26,397 nt of DNA, from the IMG/VR virus record IMGVR_UViG_3300021957_006690, positions 1 to 26,397 of that record; one strand, written 5' to 3'. A program made the position numbers and the translations under genes. The notes under the pieces were generated by a model. The model was not told the DNA's origin. It saw only the letters and a list, made by a program, of their open reading frames with translations, and made no database searches. Source of the DNA: a virus. This document shows positions 1 through 6,946 of this stretch, in pieces. Each line of letters opens with the position of its first letter. Positions within the stretch are counted from its first letter, which is position 1.

Positions 1-30
1 AGTGAATAAAAAACCACTTAAAAAAATTAT

Positions 31-819
31 ATGGAACACAAGCAATTAAAGCGTATTGAGGATTACGATAAAAACCTCCCGATTGTAGAAATCTACACTG
101 CAGTACAATCAGAAGGATCAAGAGCAGGATACCCAACAGTAGTAATTAGAACAACAGGATGTACTCACAGATGTTATTTCGGTGAAGGTGGTTGGTGTGA
201 TTCTTGGTATACTAGCATCCATCCAGAAAAAGGACATTTTAATTTTAATGATATTATTAAAGCATATGAGGACAACCCCCATATCAAAGAGATGATGTTA
301 ACAGGAGGATCTCCTACTATGCATCCTGCTTTAGTAAACGAATTAACACACTTTGCACATGAAAAAGATATATTTATCACTATCGAGACTGAAGGCTCGC
401 ATTTTCTTCCCACTGATTATCCGATTAATTTATTATCGATTTCTCCTAAATTCTCTAATTCAGTCCCTGTGGTCGGTGTTGAAACCCCTCAAGGTGGAAT
501 CACGGACGAAAGAATGGTAAAACGCCATAATAAGTTTAGACTTAATGGAGAAGCAATTGTAAAATCTATAGAATATCATTCTGATTACCATATAAAACCC
601 GTATGGGATGGTAAAGATCAATTAGCATTGGGTGAAATAATAGATTTTATTCGAATGTTAGATGTACCTCAAGATAAAGTATGGTTTATGCCTGCTGGAG
701 ATTCAAGAGAAGGGTTATTTAAATCTTACCCACTAGTATTTGATTGGGTTAGAGATAATGGTTATAGAATGACTTGGAGACCACATATTATTGCTTTTGA
801 GGACCAGCGAGAAGTATAG
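31..819 (+). CDS. queE: 7-carboxy-7-deazaguanine synthase, QueE-like radical SAM enzyme
   Basis: Radical SAM enzyme of the QueE family (262 aa). QueE converts 6-carboxytetrahydropterin to 7-carboxy-7-deazaguanine, the ring-contraction step of preQ0/queuosine synthesis. The N-terminal segment VEIYTAVQSEGSRAG (about 19-33) is the usual QueE opening. The cluster cysteines appear to be C44, C48 and C56 in GCTHRC and GWCDSWYTS, giving CX3CX7C rather than the classical CX3CX2C. MLTGGSPTMHP (about 89-99) is the SAM-binding GGEP-like strand. FolE, which makes the first intermediate of this pathway, follows 123 bases downstream. QueD and QueC are not in the window. In phages this pathway feeds 7-deazaguanine DNA modification. 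Family call is firm; the role in DNA modification is inferred. Confidence 0.9.
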   Translation: MEHKQLKRIEDYDKNLPIVEIYTAVQSEGSRAGYPTVVIRTTGCTHRCYFGEGGWCDSWYTSIHPEKGHFNFNDIIKAYEDNPHIKEMMLTGGSPTMHPALVNELTHFAHEKDIFITIETEGSHFLPTDYPINLLSISPKFSNSVPVVGVETPQGGITDERMVKRHNKFRLNGEAIVKSIEYHSDYHIKPVWDGKDQLALGEIIDFIRMLDVPQDKVWFMPAGDSREGLFKSYPLVFDWVRDNGYRMTWRPHIIAFEDQREV

Positions 820-959
820 TGGATAAGCAAGAAGCCCTTCGTATATTAGAGGAAATAGAAGAGAATATCAATGTCTGTTGTGCCATAACAATGGAACCAG
901 ATGAAGTATTAGTATTAGTAGATAAATTAAAAAGTTATATAAATGGAGAACAAACGTAG
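819..959 (+). CDS. 46-aa hypothetical protein, overlapping both neighbours
   Basis: Short open frame with a GTG start whose first base is the last base of the queE stop codon. It ends with TAG at 957-959, inside the beginning of folE, so both joins overlap as in translationally coupled phage genes. The predicted 46-aa product is acidic and probably helical (begins MDKQEALRILEEIEENINVC, with two adjacent Cys). It fills an otherwise empty 123-base gap. I do not recognise a family. The repeated motif TCGTATATT (839-847) lies inside it, so the stretch could instead be mainly a promoter region for folE. Confidence 0.45.
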   Translation: MDKQEALRILEEIEENINVCCAITMEPDEVLVLVDKLKSYINGEQT

Positions 960-1638
960 AAAAGTTCACGAAGAATTAGAAGTAGTAAAAGTAGGTTATG
1001 CAAATGGAGTTGCTGAAGGATTTCCCTTCAATGATGAAGAAAAGTTAAAAATGATTGATAAAGCTGAAACAGCTTATGGTCAATTTTTAGATGCATTAAA
1101 ATGTGATTGGAGAGATGATCCCAATTCAATGGAAACACCCCGTCGTGTAGCTAAAGCATATGTAAATGATTTATGGGCTGGTCGTTACACAGCAATGTCT
1201 CCAATTACATCATTCCCAAGTGATGGTTATGATGGTATTGTTATTGAACGTAATATACCGTTAACTTCAATGTGTTCTCACCACCATCAAACAATTGGAG
1301 GTGTTGTTCATATTGGTTACATTGCAGGAGAAGGTGGTCAAGTAATTGGATTATCTAAATTAAATAGAATTGTAGAATTATTTGGTCGTAGAGGAGCAAT
1401 ACAAGAACAATTAACATCAGCTATCCATAATGCTGTAGATAAAATTACAGATGGGAATAAAGGTGTTATTGTTACTATAGTTGGAACACACAATTGTGTT
1501 AGCTGTAGAGGAGTTAAACATCAAGGTGCAGCAATGGTTACTACTAAGGCATCAGGGGTATTTAGAGAAAACGATAATTTATCTCGTAAAGAGTTTTTTG
1601 ATAGTTTAAAAATTAATAACGGAGGACATAACATATAA
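943..1638 (+). CDS. folE: GTP cyclohydrolase I
   Basis: FolE family (231 aa), which converts GTP to 7,8-dihydroneopterin triphosphate, the first step of both folate and 7-deazaguanine synthesis. Visible signatures are MCSHHHQTIGGVVHIGY (about 110-126) with zinc ligands C111 and H114, GLSKLNRIVELFGRR (136-150), QEQLT (154-158), and THNCVSCRGVKHQ (182-194) with the third zinc ligand C185. GVFREN near 205-210 matches the usual C-terminal motif. Length is normal for the family. It starts inside the end of the tiny upstream ORF. Together with QueE it suggests a preQ0 route rather than folate synthesis; this is inferred from context. Confidence 0.95.
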   Translation: MENKRRKVHEELEVVKVGYANGVAEGFPFNDEEKLKMIDKAETAYGQFLDALKCDWRDDPNSMETPRRVAKAYVNDLWAGRYTAMSPITSFPSDGYDGIVIERNIPLTSMCSHHHQTIGGVVHIGYIAGEGGQVIGLSKLNRIVELFGRRGAIQEQLTSAIHNAVDKITDGNKGVIVTIVGTHNCVSCRGVKHQGAAMVTTKASGVFRENDNLSRKEFFDSLKINNGGHNI

Positions 1639-1641
1639 ATT

Positions 1642-2091
1642 ATGGCATTAAAAGCAGACAATAAAATATATCTATGTTGGGATGATATAAACATTTTAGT
1701 TGATATATTAATCAATAAAATCCGACATGACCAACCTAATATAGATTCAGTTCATGGTATTCCAAGAGGTGGATTAATCCCAGCAGTATTAATATCACAT
1801 AAATTAGGTTTACCTTATGTAAATGCAGTAGGTCCAAATACATTAGTAATCGATGACATATGTGATTCAGGAGTTACATTAGAAAAAGCCCCAGGTGTTT
1901 GGACTGCAGTATTACATTATAAACCCCATACATCCAGTTTCCAACCTAGTATGTGGGCTAATATACATGAAGGGGATGAATGGGTTATATACCCTTGGGA
2001 AACTAAAGATTCCAAACCCATTCAAGATTATTTAAAACCTGGAGCTAAGGAATATAGAGATAAATGTGATGAATATTATAAATCAAAATAA
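1642..2091 (+). CDS. Gpt/xanthine-type phosphoribosyltransferase domain protein
   Basis: Type I PRTase fold (149 aa). GIPRGGLIPAVLISHKLGLP (39-58) is the glycine-rich segment after the first strand. VIDDICDSGVTL (69-80) is the PRPP-binding loop with the acidic pair D71-D72. WVIYPWE (114-120) matches the WIVFPWE-like C-terminal strand of bacterial xanthine-guanine PRTases. The gap between the glycine-rich segment and the PRPP loop is short compared with host Gpt, so part of the flexible loop region may be missing. A purine substrate is the family expectation. It sits 3 bases after folE in what looks like one purine/deazapurine operon. Exact substrate is unknown. Confidence 0.8.
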   Translation: MALKADNKIYLCWDDINILVDILINKIRHDQPNIDSVHGIPRGGLIPAVLISHKLGLPYVNAVGPNTLVIDDICDSGVTLEKAPGVWTAVLHYKPHTSSFQPSMWANIHEGDEWVIYPWETKDSKPIQDYLKPGAKEYRDKCDEYYKSK

Positions 2092-2097
2092 ATAAAT

Positions 2098-2295
2098 ATG
2101 GAATATTGGCAAATTAAAACTCAAAATGAATTTGAGAATGAAAGAGGTAGAATACAAAAAACAACTGAATTATATTTAGTAGTAGCAGTATCAGCAACAG
2201 ACGCAGAAGCTAAGATGTACAAACATAATGAAGGTATGTCTAATTTTCGAGTTGTAGAAGTAAAGAAAACTAAATTTTTAGACGTTATAAACTAA
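2098..2295 (+). CDS. DUF4494-like small protein
   Basis: A 65-aa protein with the layout of DUF4494, a small family known mainly from Bacteroidota and their phages. It has an N-terminal WQIKTQ strand, then RIQKTTELYLVVAVSATDAE (18-37), then a C-terminal VVEVKKTKF strand. Its function is not known. It begins 6 bases after the PRTase stop, and its last base is the first base of the next gene's start codon. The leader AAATAAAT upstream of the ATG lacks a Shine-Dalgarno site, which is typical of Bacteroidota genes. The family assignment is from remembered pattern only. Confidence 0.65.
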   Translation: MEYWQIKTQNEFENERGRIQKTTELYLVVAVSATDAEAKMYKHNEGMSNFRVVEVKKTKFLDVIN

Positions 2296-2858
2296 TGGGA
2301 AAACAATTAACAATATTTGATGAGGCAAATGGTGGTATTGAAGCACCACCTAGTGTGCCCTTTGTAAATGAAGTAGAGATATTTAATTCTACTTTTGGAA
2401 AACCAAATAATTATGAACCAACAATACCAGAAAAAAAGGAGTGGGAATTCGTATACGACTTTGTACTTGAAGAATTGGAAGAATATAGACAGGCTTGCGA
2501 AAACGGAGACATCGTGGAAGTTTTGGATGCTTTGTGTGATATTGCTTATGTTTCCCTTGGGAACGGTACTATGTTACACGGTCTTAAAGGTAAGATATGG
2601 CCCGCGTATCAAGAAGTACAGGGAAGCAATATGTCGAAGTCTTGTAGCACTAAAGAAGAAGCCATGGAGACTGTCACCCTCCGCTCTAAAGAACAAGCTG
2701 AGCCATGTCACTTTGAACAGGTCGAAGACCGATTCGTAGTATATAGAACACGTGACCGTAAAGTAATGAAATCAATCAATTACTACAGACCCGATTTACA
2801 CCAATTTTTCAGTGATGATGAATTAGGAAAGTTTCATGATGTTGAAACAATAATATAA
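2295..2858 (+). CDS. MazG-like / phosphoribosyl-ATP pyrophosphohydrolase-type NTP pyrophosphohydrolase
   Basis: 187-aa protein with an all-alpha NTP pyrophosphatase core. The metal-binding pattern is EELEEYRQACENGDIVEVLD (59-78), fitting the ExxE...ExxD arrangement, followed by D82. SNMSKSC (111-117) is a segment commonly seen after the core in this family. Such enzymes cleave NTPs to NMP and pyrophosphate and may adjust nucleotide pools. The C-terminal part from about 120 on is unassigned. It is the last gene before a terminator hairpin. Bases 2461-2760 are about 44 percent GC by hand count, well above the neighbouring genes, suggesting recent transfer or recombination. A long overlapping frame at 2395-2739 is judged a shadow. 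Confidence 0.75.
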   Translation: MGKQLTIFDEANGGIEAPPSVPFVNEVEIFNSTFGKPNNYEPTIPEKKEWEFVYDFVLEELEEYRQACENGDIVEVLDALCDIAYVSLGNGTMLHGLKGKIWPAYQEVQGSNMSKSCSTKEEAMETVTLRSKEQAEPCHFEQVEDRFVVYRTRDRKVMKSINYYRPDLHQFFSDDELGKFHDVETII

Positions 2859-2865
2859 AAAACGT

Positions 2866-2884
2866 AGGCTCCCGTAGGGAGCTT
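2866..2884 (+). terminator. Hairpin terminator after the MazG-like gene
   Basis: AGGCTCCC (2866-2873) pairs with GGGAGCTT (2877-2884) around a 3-base loop, with one G-T wobble. It starts 8 bases after the stop codon of the upstream gene and is followed by only a short T run, then directly by the promoter-like motif at 2885. Confidence 0.7.
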
Positions 2885-2895
2885 TCGTATATTTA
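2883..2895 (+). promoter_or_regulatory. Promoter-like motif TTTCGTATATTTA
   Basis: One of nine copies of TCGTATATT in the window (here 2885-2893). It sits right after a terminator and 21 bases before the polymerase ATG. No TTG is seen 19-20 bases upstream of TATATT in this copy. Confidence 0.5.
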
Positions 2896-2914
2896 GTTAA
2901 ATAAAAGTTATATA

Positions 2915-4624
2915 ATGTATAAAAAGTGCTATTCCACTAGGTTAAAAAATAATAAATTTAAAATCCATTTATGGGATGAAGGTGGATATGATGAGATTGA
3001 GTGGACTAATTATGCCTATAAAGAATGTAGAGAAGATAAAGCAACCCATAGGGGAATAAATGGTGAATATTTACTTAAAACACATCAATGGTATAAAACA
3101 GATTCAAACTTACACTTTCATGATATCCCTCCTTATCAAAAATTTTTAATTGAAAAATATGGAACAAATGATGCTCCTTCAACGGGACATAGAGAATTAT
3201 TTTTTGATATTGAGTGTGAAATAGGAGGAGCACTTACTGAAGAATACATTGAAAGTGCACCCATGCCTATTACTTCTATCGCTTATTGGGATAAAACACC
3301 TGATAAATGGGTTATTTTAATTTTAGATAGAAAAAATGAATTATCTTATAAGAAAATTGATGGTAAAGAAGTTATACCTATAAGAACTGAAAGAGATTTA
3401 CTATTAAAATTTATAGAAAACTTTAGAGAAATAAACCCAGATATTTTAATAGGTTATAACAGTGATTATTTTGATATTCCTTATTTATATTACAGAATGT
3501 GTAATGTAATAGGAAAGGATTATGCTAGTTATCTTTCACCTATTAATAAAGTAAATGCTAAGAAAAATAACCAATACTTTTTTAAACAAAATCAATATGT
3601 TGATATAGTAGGAGTTGAATCTTTAGATTATATTCGTTTACACAAAAAATACCATTGGAAAGATGAACCTAGTTGGAAACTAGATGCTGTTGGTTTAAAA
3701 TATGCTAATTTAGGAAAGGTTGAATATGAAGGAAATTTAGATCAACTTTTTTCAAATGATATAAATAAATTTATTGAGTATAACTTTCGTGATGTTGAAA
3801 TATTACAAAAATTAGATGAAAAACTTCAATATATTGCATTAACAAAGAATTTAGCACATAAGGGTAAACACAATTACAGTGAAGTATATGCTAATAGTAA
3901 AACCCAAGATGGAGCAATTTCAGCTTATTTATTAGACCAAGATATAGTCCCACCACCTAAAGAGCAAAACCCACAAAAGAAAGATAGTTATGCTGGAGGA
4001 TACCTTTTTTGCCCCAAAGCAGGATTGTATAAGTATATGTTTGATGAAGATTTAACATCGCTATATCCCTCTATAATAATGTCTATAAACATAGGTAAGG
4101 AAACATTTGTAGGGCGTATTGTAGATGAAGATGACCGTAATAATAGATTGGGACTTAACGATTTAAAATCTAAAGACCCTAAAGAAGAACTATTAGTTGA
4201 AAATAGTAAGCAACAAAGAACAGTTGTTACCGTAAGTAAGTTAATAGAAATAATTGAAACACAGAAACTAGCTATAGCAGCTAACGGTTCAATGTTTAGA
4301 ACAGATAAGGAATCAGTTTTATCTACTATTTTAAAGAAATGGTTTAAAGAAAGAGTTGTATATAAAAATCGTATGAAAAAAGCTTATAAAGCTGGAGATA
4401 AACAATTAGGTGAATATAATCATTTAATGCAGTATACAATGAAAATTCTATTAAATAGTTTATATGGTGCTACTGCTTTACCTTCATTTAGATATGGTAT
4501 GAATTTCCAAACTTTAAGTGAAGCAATTACTTTATCAGGACACAGAATTATACAAGAATCTGCCTTATGTGCCAATAGACATATGAATAAAGTTATACGT
4601 GGAGAATTAAAATTAGATATATAA
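2915..4624 (+). CDS. 43: Family B DNA polymerase, N-terminal part (gp43-like): exonuclease, motifs A and B
   Basis: First piece (569 aa) of a split T4-type replicative DNA polymerase. The 3'-5' exonuclease motifs are FFDIEC (Exo I, D98 and E100), IGYNSDYFDIPYL (Exo II, D187) and YNFRDVEIL (Exo III, D293). The polymerase domain has motif A DLTSLYPSII (379-388) and motif B KILLNSLYGA (510-519). It stops at 569, before motif C (DTDS), which is encoded from 5244. N- and C-terminal pieces total 880 aa, close to the usual length for T4 gp43, so nothing essential seems lost. The stop codon shares its last base with the start of an inserted cupin gene. The two products presumably associate into one polymerase. 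Confidence 0.95.
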   Translation: MYKKCYSTRLKNNKFKIHLWDEGGYDEIEWTNYAYKECREDKATHRGINGEYLLKTHQWYKTDSNLHFHDIPPYQKFLIEKYGTNDAPSTGHRELFFDIECEIGGALTEEYIESAPMPITSIAYWDKTPDKWVILILDRKNELSYKKIDGKEVIPIRTERDLLLKFIENFREINPDILIGYNSDYFDIPYLYYRMCNVIGKDYASYLSPINKVNAKKNNQYFFKQNQYVDIVGVESLDYIRLHKKYHWKDEPSWKLDAVGLKYANLGKVEYEGNLDQLFSNDINKFIEYNFRDVEILQKLDEKLQYIALTKNLAHKGKHNYSEVYANSKTQDGAISAYLLDQDIVPPPKEQNPQKKDSYAGGYLFCPKAGLYKYMFDEDLTSLYPSIIMSINIGKETFVGRIVDEDDRNNRLGLNDLKSKDPKEELLVENSKQQRTVVTVSKLIEIIETQKLAIAANGSMFRTDKESVLSTILKKWFKERVVYKNRMKKAYKAGDKQLGEYNHLMQYTMKILLNSLYGATALPSFRYGMNFQTLSEAITLSGHRIIQESALCANRHMNKVIRGELKLDI

Positions 4625-4965
4625 TGGGAATAGAAAGTAGACCTTGGGGAATGTATGAAGTATTATTAGATTCTCCTGAATGTAAAGTAAAAAGAATAAC
4701 AGTAGCACCTGGTCAAAGGTTATCATATCAATACCATTATAAAAGAAAAGAAACTTGGACTGTAGTTAAAGGTAATTTAACAATTATTCTAGATGGTGAG
4801 AAAGTATTTAGAGGACCAGGACAATCAATAAGGATACCATTAGGAGCTAAACATAGAGCCTGGAATGAAACAGGTGGAGTAGTACAATTTATAGAAGTAC
4901 AAACAGGAACATACTTTGGTGAAGACGATATTGTTAGAATCGAAGATGATTATAAAAGAGAATAA
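4624..4965 (+). CDS. Cupin, type II mannose-6-phosphate isomerase-like, inserted in the polymerase locus
   Basis: Stand-alone cupin of 113 aa resembling the C-terminal mannose-6-phosphate isomerase domain of ManC. The opening RPWGMYEVL (6-14), LSYQYHYKRKETWTVVKGNL (33-52), IPLGAKHRAWN (71-81) and EVQTGTYFGEDDIVRIEDDY (91-110) follow that family closely. Likely metal ligands are Q36, H38, E43 and H77. The family interconverts fructose-6-phosphate and mannose-6-phosphate, the entry to GDP-mannose sugars. The gene lies between the two polymerase pieces, overlapping the upstream stop by one base, far from the sugar gene cluster at 14-24 kb. Isomerase activity is a family expectation; some such cupins act on other sugars. 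Confidence 0.85.
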   Translation: MGIESRPWGMYEVLLDSPECKVKRITVAPGQRLSYQYHYKRKETWTVVKGNLTIILDGEKVFRGPGQSIRIPLGAKHRAWNETGGVVQFIEVQTGTYFGEDDIVRIEDDYKRE

Positions 4966-4966
4966 T

Positions 4967-5230
4967 ATGGCATTGAAAAAACAATCAATTAGAAAAAACC
5001 AACACATATCATCAGGAGGTAATTACCTTCAAAAAGATGAAATTATTCTAAGGAGTGAAAGTTGGAGTGATTCACAAACAAACTTCTTTAAGAAAATGCT
5101 TAAACAAGGGGGTGAATTTAAAGTTGCGGGTATTAAGTATAAAGTAGAATTAGACGAAAGAGATGATGTTGATTCTAAAGGGGAACGACCAAAAACAGTC
5201 CCAAAATTACCCGGAGAAAGAACATTTTAA
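4967..5230 (+). CDS. 87-aa hypothetical protein, inserted in the polymerase locus
   Basis: Unrecognised small basic protein. The frame is open from 4916, but I chose ATG 4967 because it follows the cupin stop (4963-4965) directly and has the usual A-rich leader; the upstream alternative would overlap the cupin by 50 bases. The product starts MALKKQSIRKNQHISSGG, has a polar middle with EGG/KVAGIKYKVEL-type strand residues, and ends in a Pro- and Lys-rich tail (PKTVPKLPGERTF). No endonuclease motif (GIY-YIG, HNH, LAGLIDADG) is visible, so it does not look like a homing enzyme. It is the second of two genes separating the polymerase pieces. Confidence 0.7.
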   Translation: MALKKQSIRKNQHISSGGNYLQKDEIILRSESWSDSQTNFFKKMLKQGGEFKVAGIKYKVELDERDDVDSKGERPKTVPKLPGERTF

Positions 5231-5243
5231 AAATATTATATAA

Positions 5244-6179
5244 ATGAAACATATACAAGATACACCTTGGTGGATTTGCGATGAAGGAGATGATAATTAT
5301 TGTGCCTATGTGGACACAGATTCTAATTATTTTAATGCCGAACCTTTATTACTTCATTTATACCCTAATTTTGAAGAATTTACTGCTAAAGAAAAAGATA
5401 ATCTTTTAGAAAAAGTAGCACTAAAATACCAAGATATTATCAATGATGATTATGATAGATTAGCACGTGAAGCATTTAATGTGCAAGATCATAGACTAGA
5501 AATGAAAACAGAATGTGTTATACGTTCAGCTTATTTTAGAGCAAACAGAAGATATGCACAATGGATTACAAAGCAAGAAGGTATAGAAAAAGAATCTTTA
5601 GATATTAAAGGTTTAGAATTTATGAAGGCAAATTTTCCCCCTATTTTAGGAAAGTTTTTTAATGATATACTCCAACAAGTATTAAAGGGTGAAGAAAAAT
5701 CTAGTATTTTAGATCAAATTAAAATATTTAAAAAACAAATATTAGACGGTACTATTTCATTATCACAGCTAGGTAATCCTACAGCAGTTAAAAAATTAGG
5801 AAAATATAGTGGAACTAAAGCTAGAGCAGGTGAAATGTTTACTGAAATACTCAAAGGAGCTCCTGCCCCAGTACGAGCAGCAATCCGTTATAATGACTTG
5901 CTAAAACTTTGGTCATTAGATAAAAAACATAATTTAATAACACAAGCAGATAAAGTAAAATGGATTTATCTAAAAGATAATCCATATAAAATAGAATCAT
6001 TAGCCTTTCAAGATCATGATATACCTGAAAAGATACAAGATTTTTTAGATAAATACGCTAATCGTAGAAAAGTATTTGAGTCTATATTATTAAACAAATT
6101 AGAAGGATTTTTTAGTGATTTACAATGGTCATTAGATTTAAACCCTTATAAAAACCAATTTAATTTCTTTGAGATATAA
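5244..6179 (+). CDS. 43: Family B DNA polymerase, C-terminal part (gp43-like): motif C, thumb, clamp peptide
   Basis: Second piece (311 aa) of the split polymerase. Motif C is AYVDTDSNYF (21-30) with the two catalytic aspartates D24 and D26, which pair with motif A encoded in the first piece. ANRRYAQW (about 99-106) corresponds to the KKRYA-like motif before the thumb domain. The last residues, NQFNFFEI (304-311), resemble a C-terminal sliding-clamp-binding peptide, and the clamp gene follows 23 bases downstream. It has its own ATG with an A-rich leader (ATATTATATAA), so it is translated separately. No intein-type Cys/Ser start or HN ending is seen at the junction. Confidence 0.93.
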   Translation: MKHIQDTPWWICDEGDDNYCAYVDTDSNYFNAEPLLLHLYPNFEEFTAKEKDNLLEKVALKYQDIINDDYDRLAREAFNVQDHRLEMKTECVIRSAYFRANRRYAQWITKQEGIEKESLDIKGLEFMKANFPPILGKFFNDILQQVLKGEEKSSILDQIKIFKKQILDGTISLSQLGNPTAVKKLGKYSGTKARAGEMFTEILKGAPAPVRAAIRYNDLLKLWSLDKKHNLITQADKVKWIYLKDNPYKIESLAFQDHDIPEKIQDFLDKYANRRKVFESILLNKLEGFFSDLQWSLDLNPYKNQFNFFEI

Positions 6180-6197
6180 AATAAATTTCGTATATTA
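6169..6197 (+). promoter_or_regulatory. Promoter-like site TTG-N19-TATATTA before the clamp gene
   Basis: TTG at 6169-6171, a 19-base spacer, then TATATTA at 6191-6197 inside TCGTATATT. This matches the Bacteroidota -33/-7 layout. The clamp ATG at 6203 is only 5 bases further, which would give an almost leaderless transcript. Confidence 0.5.
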
Positions 6198-6202
6198 CAG
6201 TT

Positions 6203-6934
6203 ATGATAAATAAAAACCTATTACAAAGCACAATATCTAAATATTATTTAGGTGACTTACACAAATCAGTTAAATGGAGAATTAAAGATGATTCGTTAAC
6301 TGTTTATGCCCAAAGTGAAGGGTTAGTATGTAAAACAGTATTAAATACTTTTCCTGTACAAGATAGTGATATAGGTGTATTTGATACCGATAAATTAGTC
6401 AAACTTTTATCTATTACTAATGGAGACTTACTAATGAGTTTAAGTGGTAATGGAGCATTAAAAAATGTTATGTATATTGAAGATGCTAATTTTAATTTAA
6501 CTTATACACTTGCCGATCCATTAGCAATAGGGAAAACAAGTTGGGTTACAGACCCCGAATTTGATGTTGAATTAGAATTAGATGAAGAAGATATTACCCA
6601 TTTAATAAAAGCTAAGGGGGCGTTAGATGCCGCTAGTGTGCTTGTAAAAACAACTGAAAACTTAGATGGTTCTTTAGTATGTGATTTTATGTTTAGCCCC
6701 GAAGCTATTGAGGACAATTATAGTAACAAGATATCATACCAAATCAAAGGTAAAATAAAGGAAGAAGGAATGCGCTTACCTTTTAATGCACTTAAATTTA
6801 GTGAAATATTAAAAAACAATAAAGATATGGATAACGCCAAGCTATCAATAGCACCAAATGGTATGATGAAAATCCATTTCACCTCAGAAAATATAGAAAG
6901 TACTTATTATTTATTAAGAAACGAATTAAATTAA
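6203..6934 (+). CDS. 45: Sliding clamp, DNA polymerase processivity factor (gp45-like)
   Basis: 243-aa protein with the character of T4-type gp45 clamps, which form a trimeric ring around DNA and hold the polymerase and late-transcription factors. Support comes from the repeated short beta strands (for example DSLTVYAQSEGLVCKTVL, 27-44, and MMKIHFTSENIESTYYL near the C terminus), from a length near the T4 protein (228 aa), and from its place immediately after the polymerase C-terminal piece. Sequence conservation in this family is low, so the call rests on overall pattern plus synteny. It is preceded by one of the promoter-like motifs and could therefore be transcribed separately from the polymerase. 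Confidence 0.85.
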   Translation: MINKNLLQSTISKYYLGDLHKSVKWRIKDDSLTVYAQSEGLVCKTVLNTFPVQDSDIGVFDTDKLVKLLSITNGDLLMSLSGNGALKNVMYIEDANFNLTYTLADPLAIGKTSWVTDPEFDVELELDEEDITHLIKAKGALDAASVLVKTTENLDGSLVCDFMFSPEAIEDNYSNKISYQIKGKIKEEGMRLPFNALKFSEILKNNKDMDNAKLSIAPNGMMKIHFTSENIESTYYLLRNELN

Positions 6935-6946
6935 AAACCAAAAATT

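Noticed and set aside
2449-2458. TCGTATACGA palindrome in the MazG-like gene as another promoter copy
   Set aside because: It shares only TCGTATA with the repeated motif, lies in the middle of a coding region far from any start, and sits in the GC-rich patch. Chance is sufficient.
2395-2739. 114-codon frame overlapping the MazG-like gene in another + frame
   Set aside because: The other frame encodes the conserved pyrophosphohydrolase core and extends to the terminator. The overlap coincides with the GC-rich patch, where stops are rarer.
4600-5260. Intein or group I intron as the cause of the polymerase split
   Set aside because: No intein splice blocks, no terminal His-Asn and no catalytic Cys/Ser at the junction are visible. 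The intervening DNA holds two independent genes with their own starts and stops.
4600-5260. Polymerase split as a sequencing frameshift
   Set aside because: Some 620 bases with two complete frames separate the pieces, and each piece has its own start or stop. A single indel cannot explain this.
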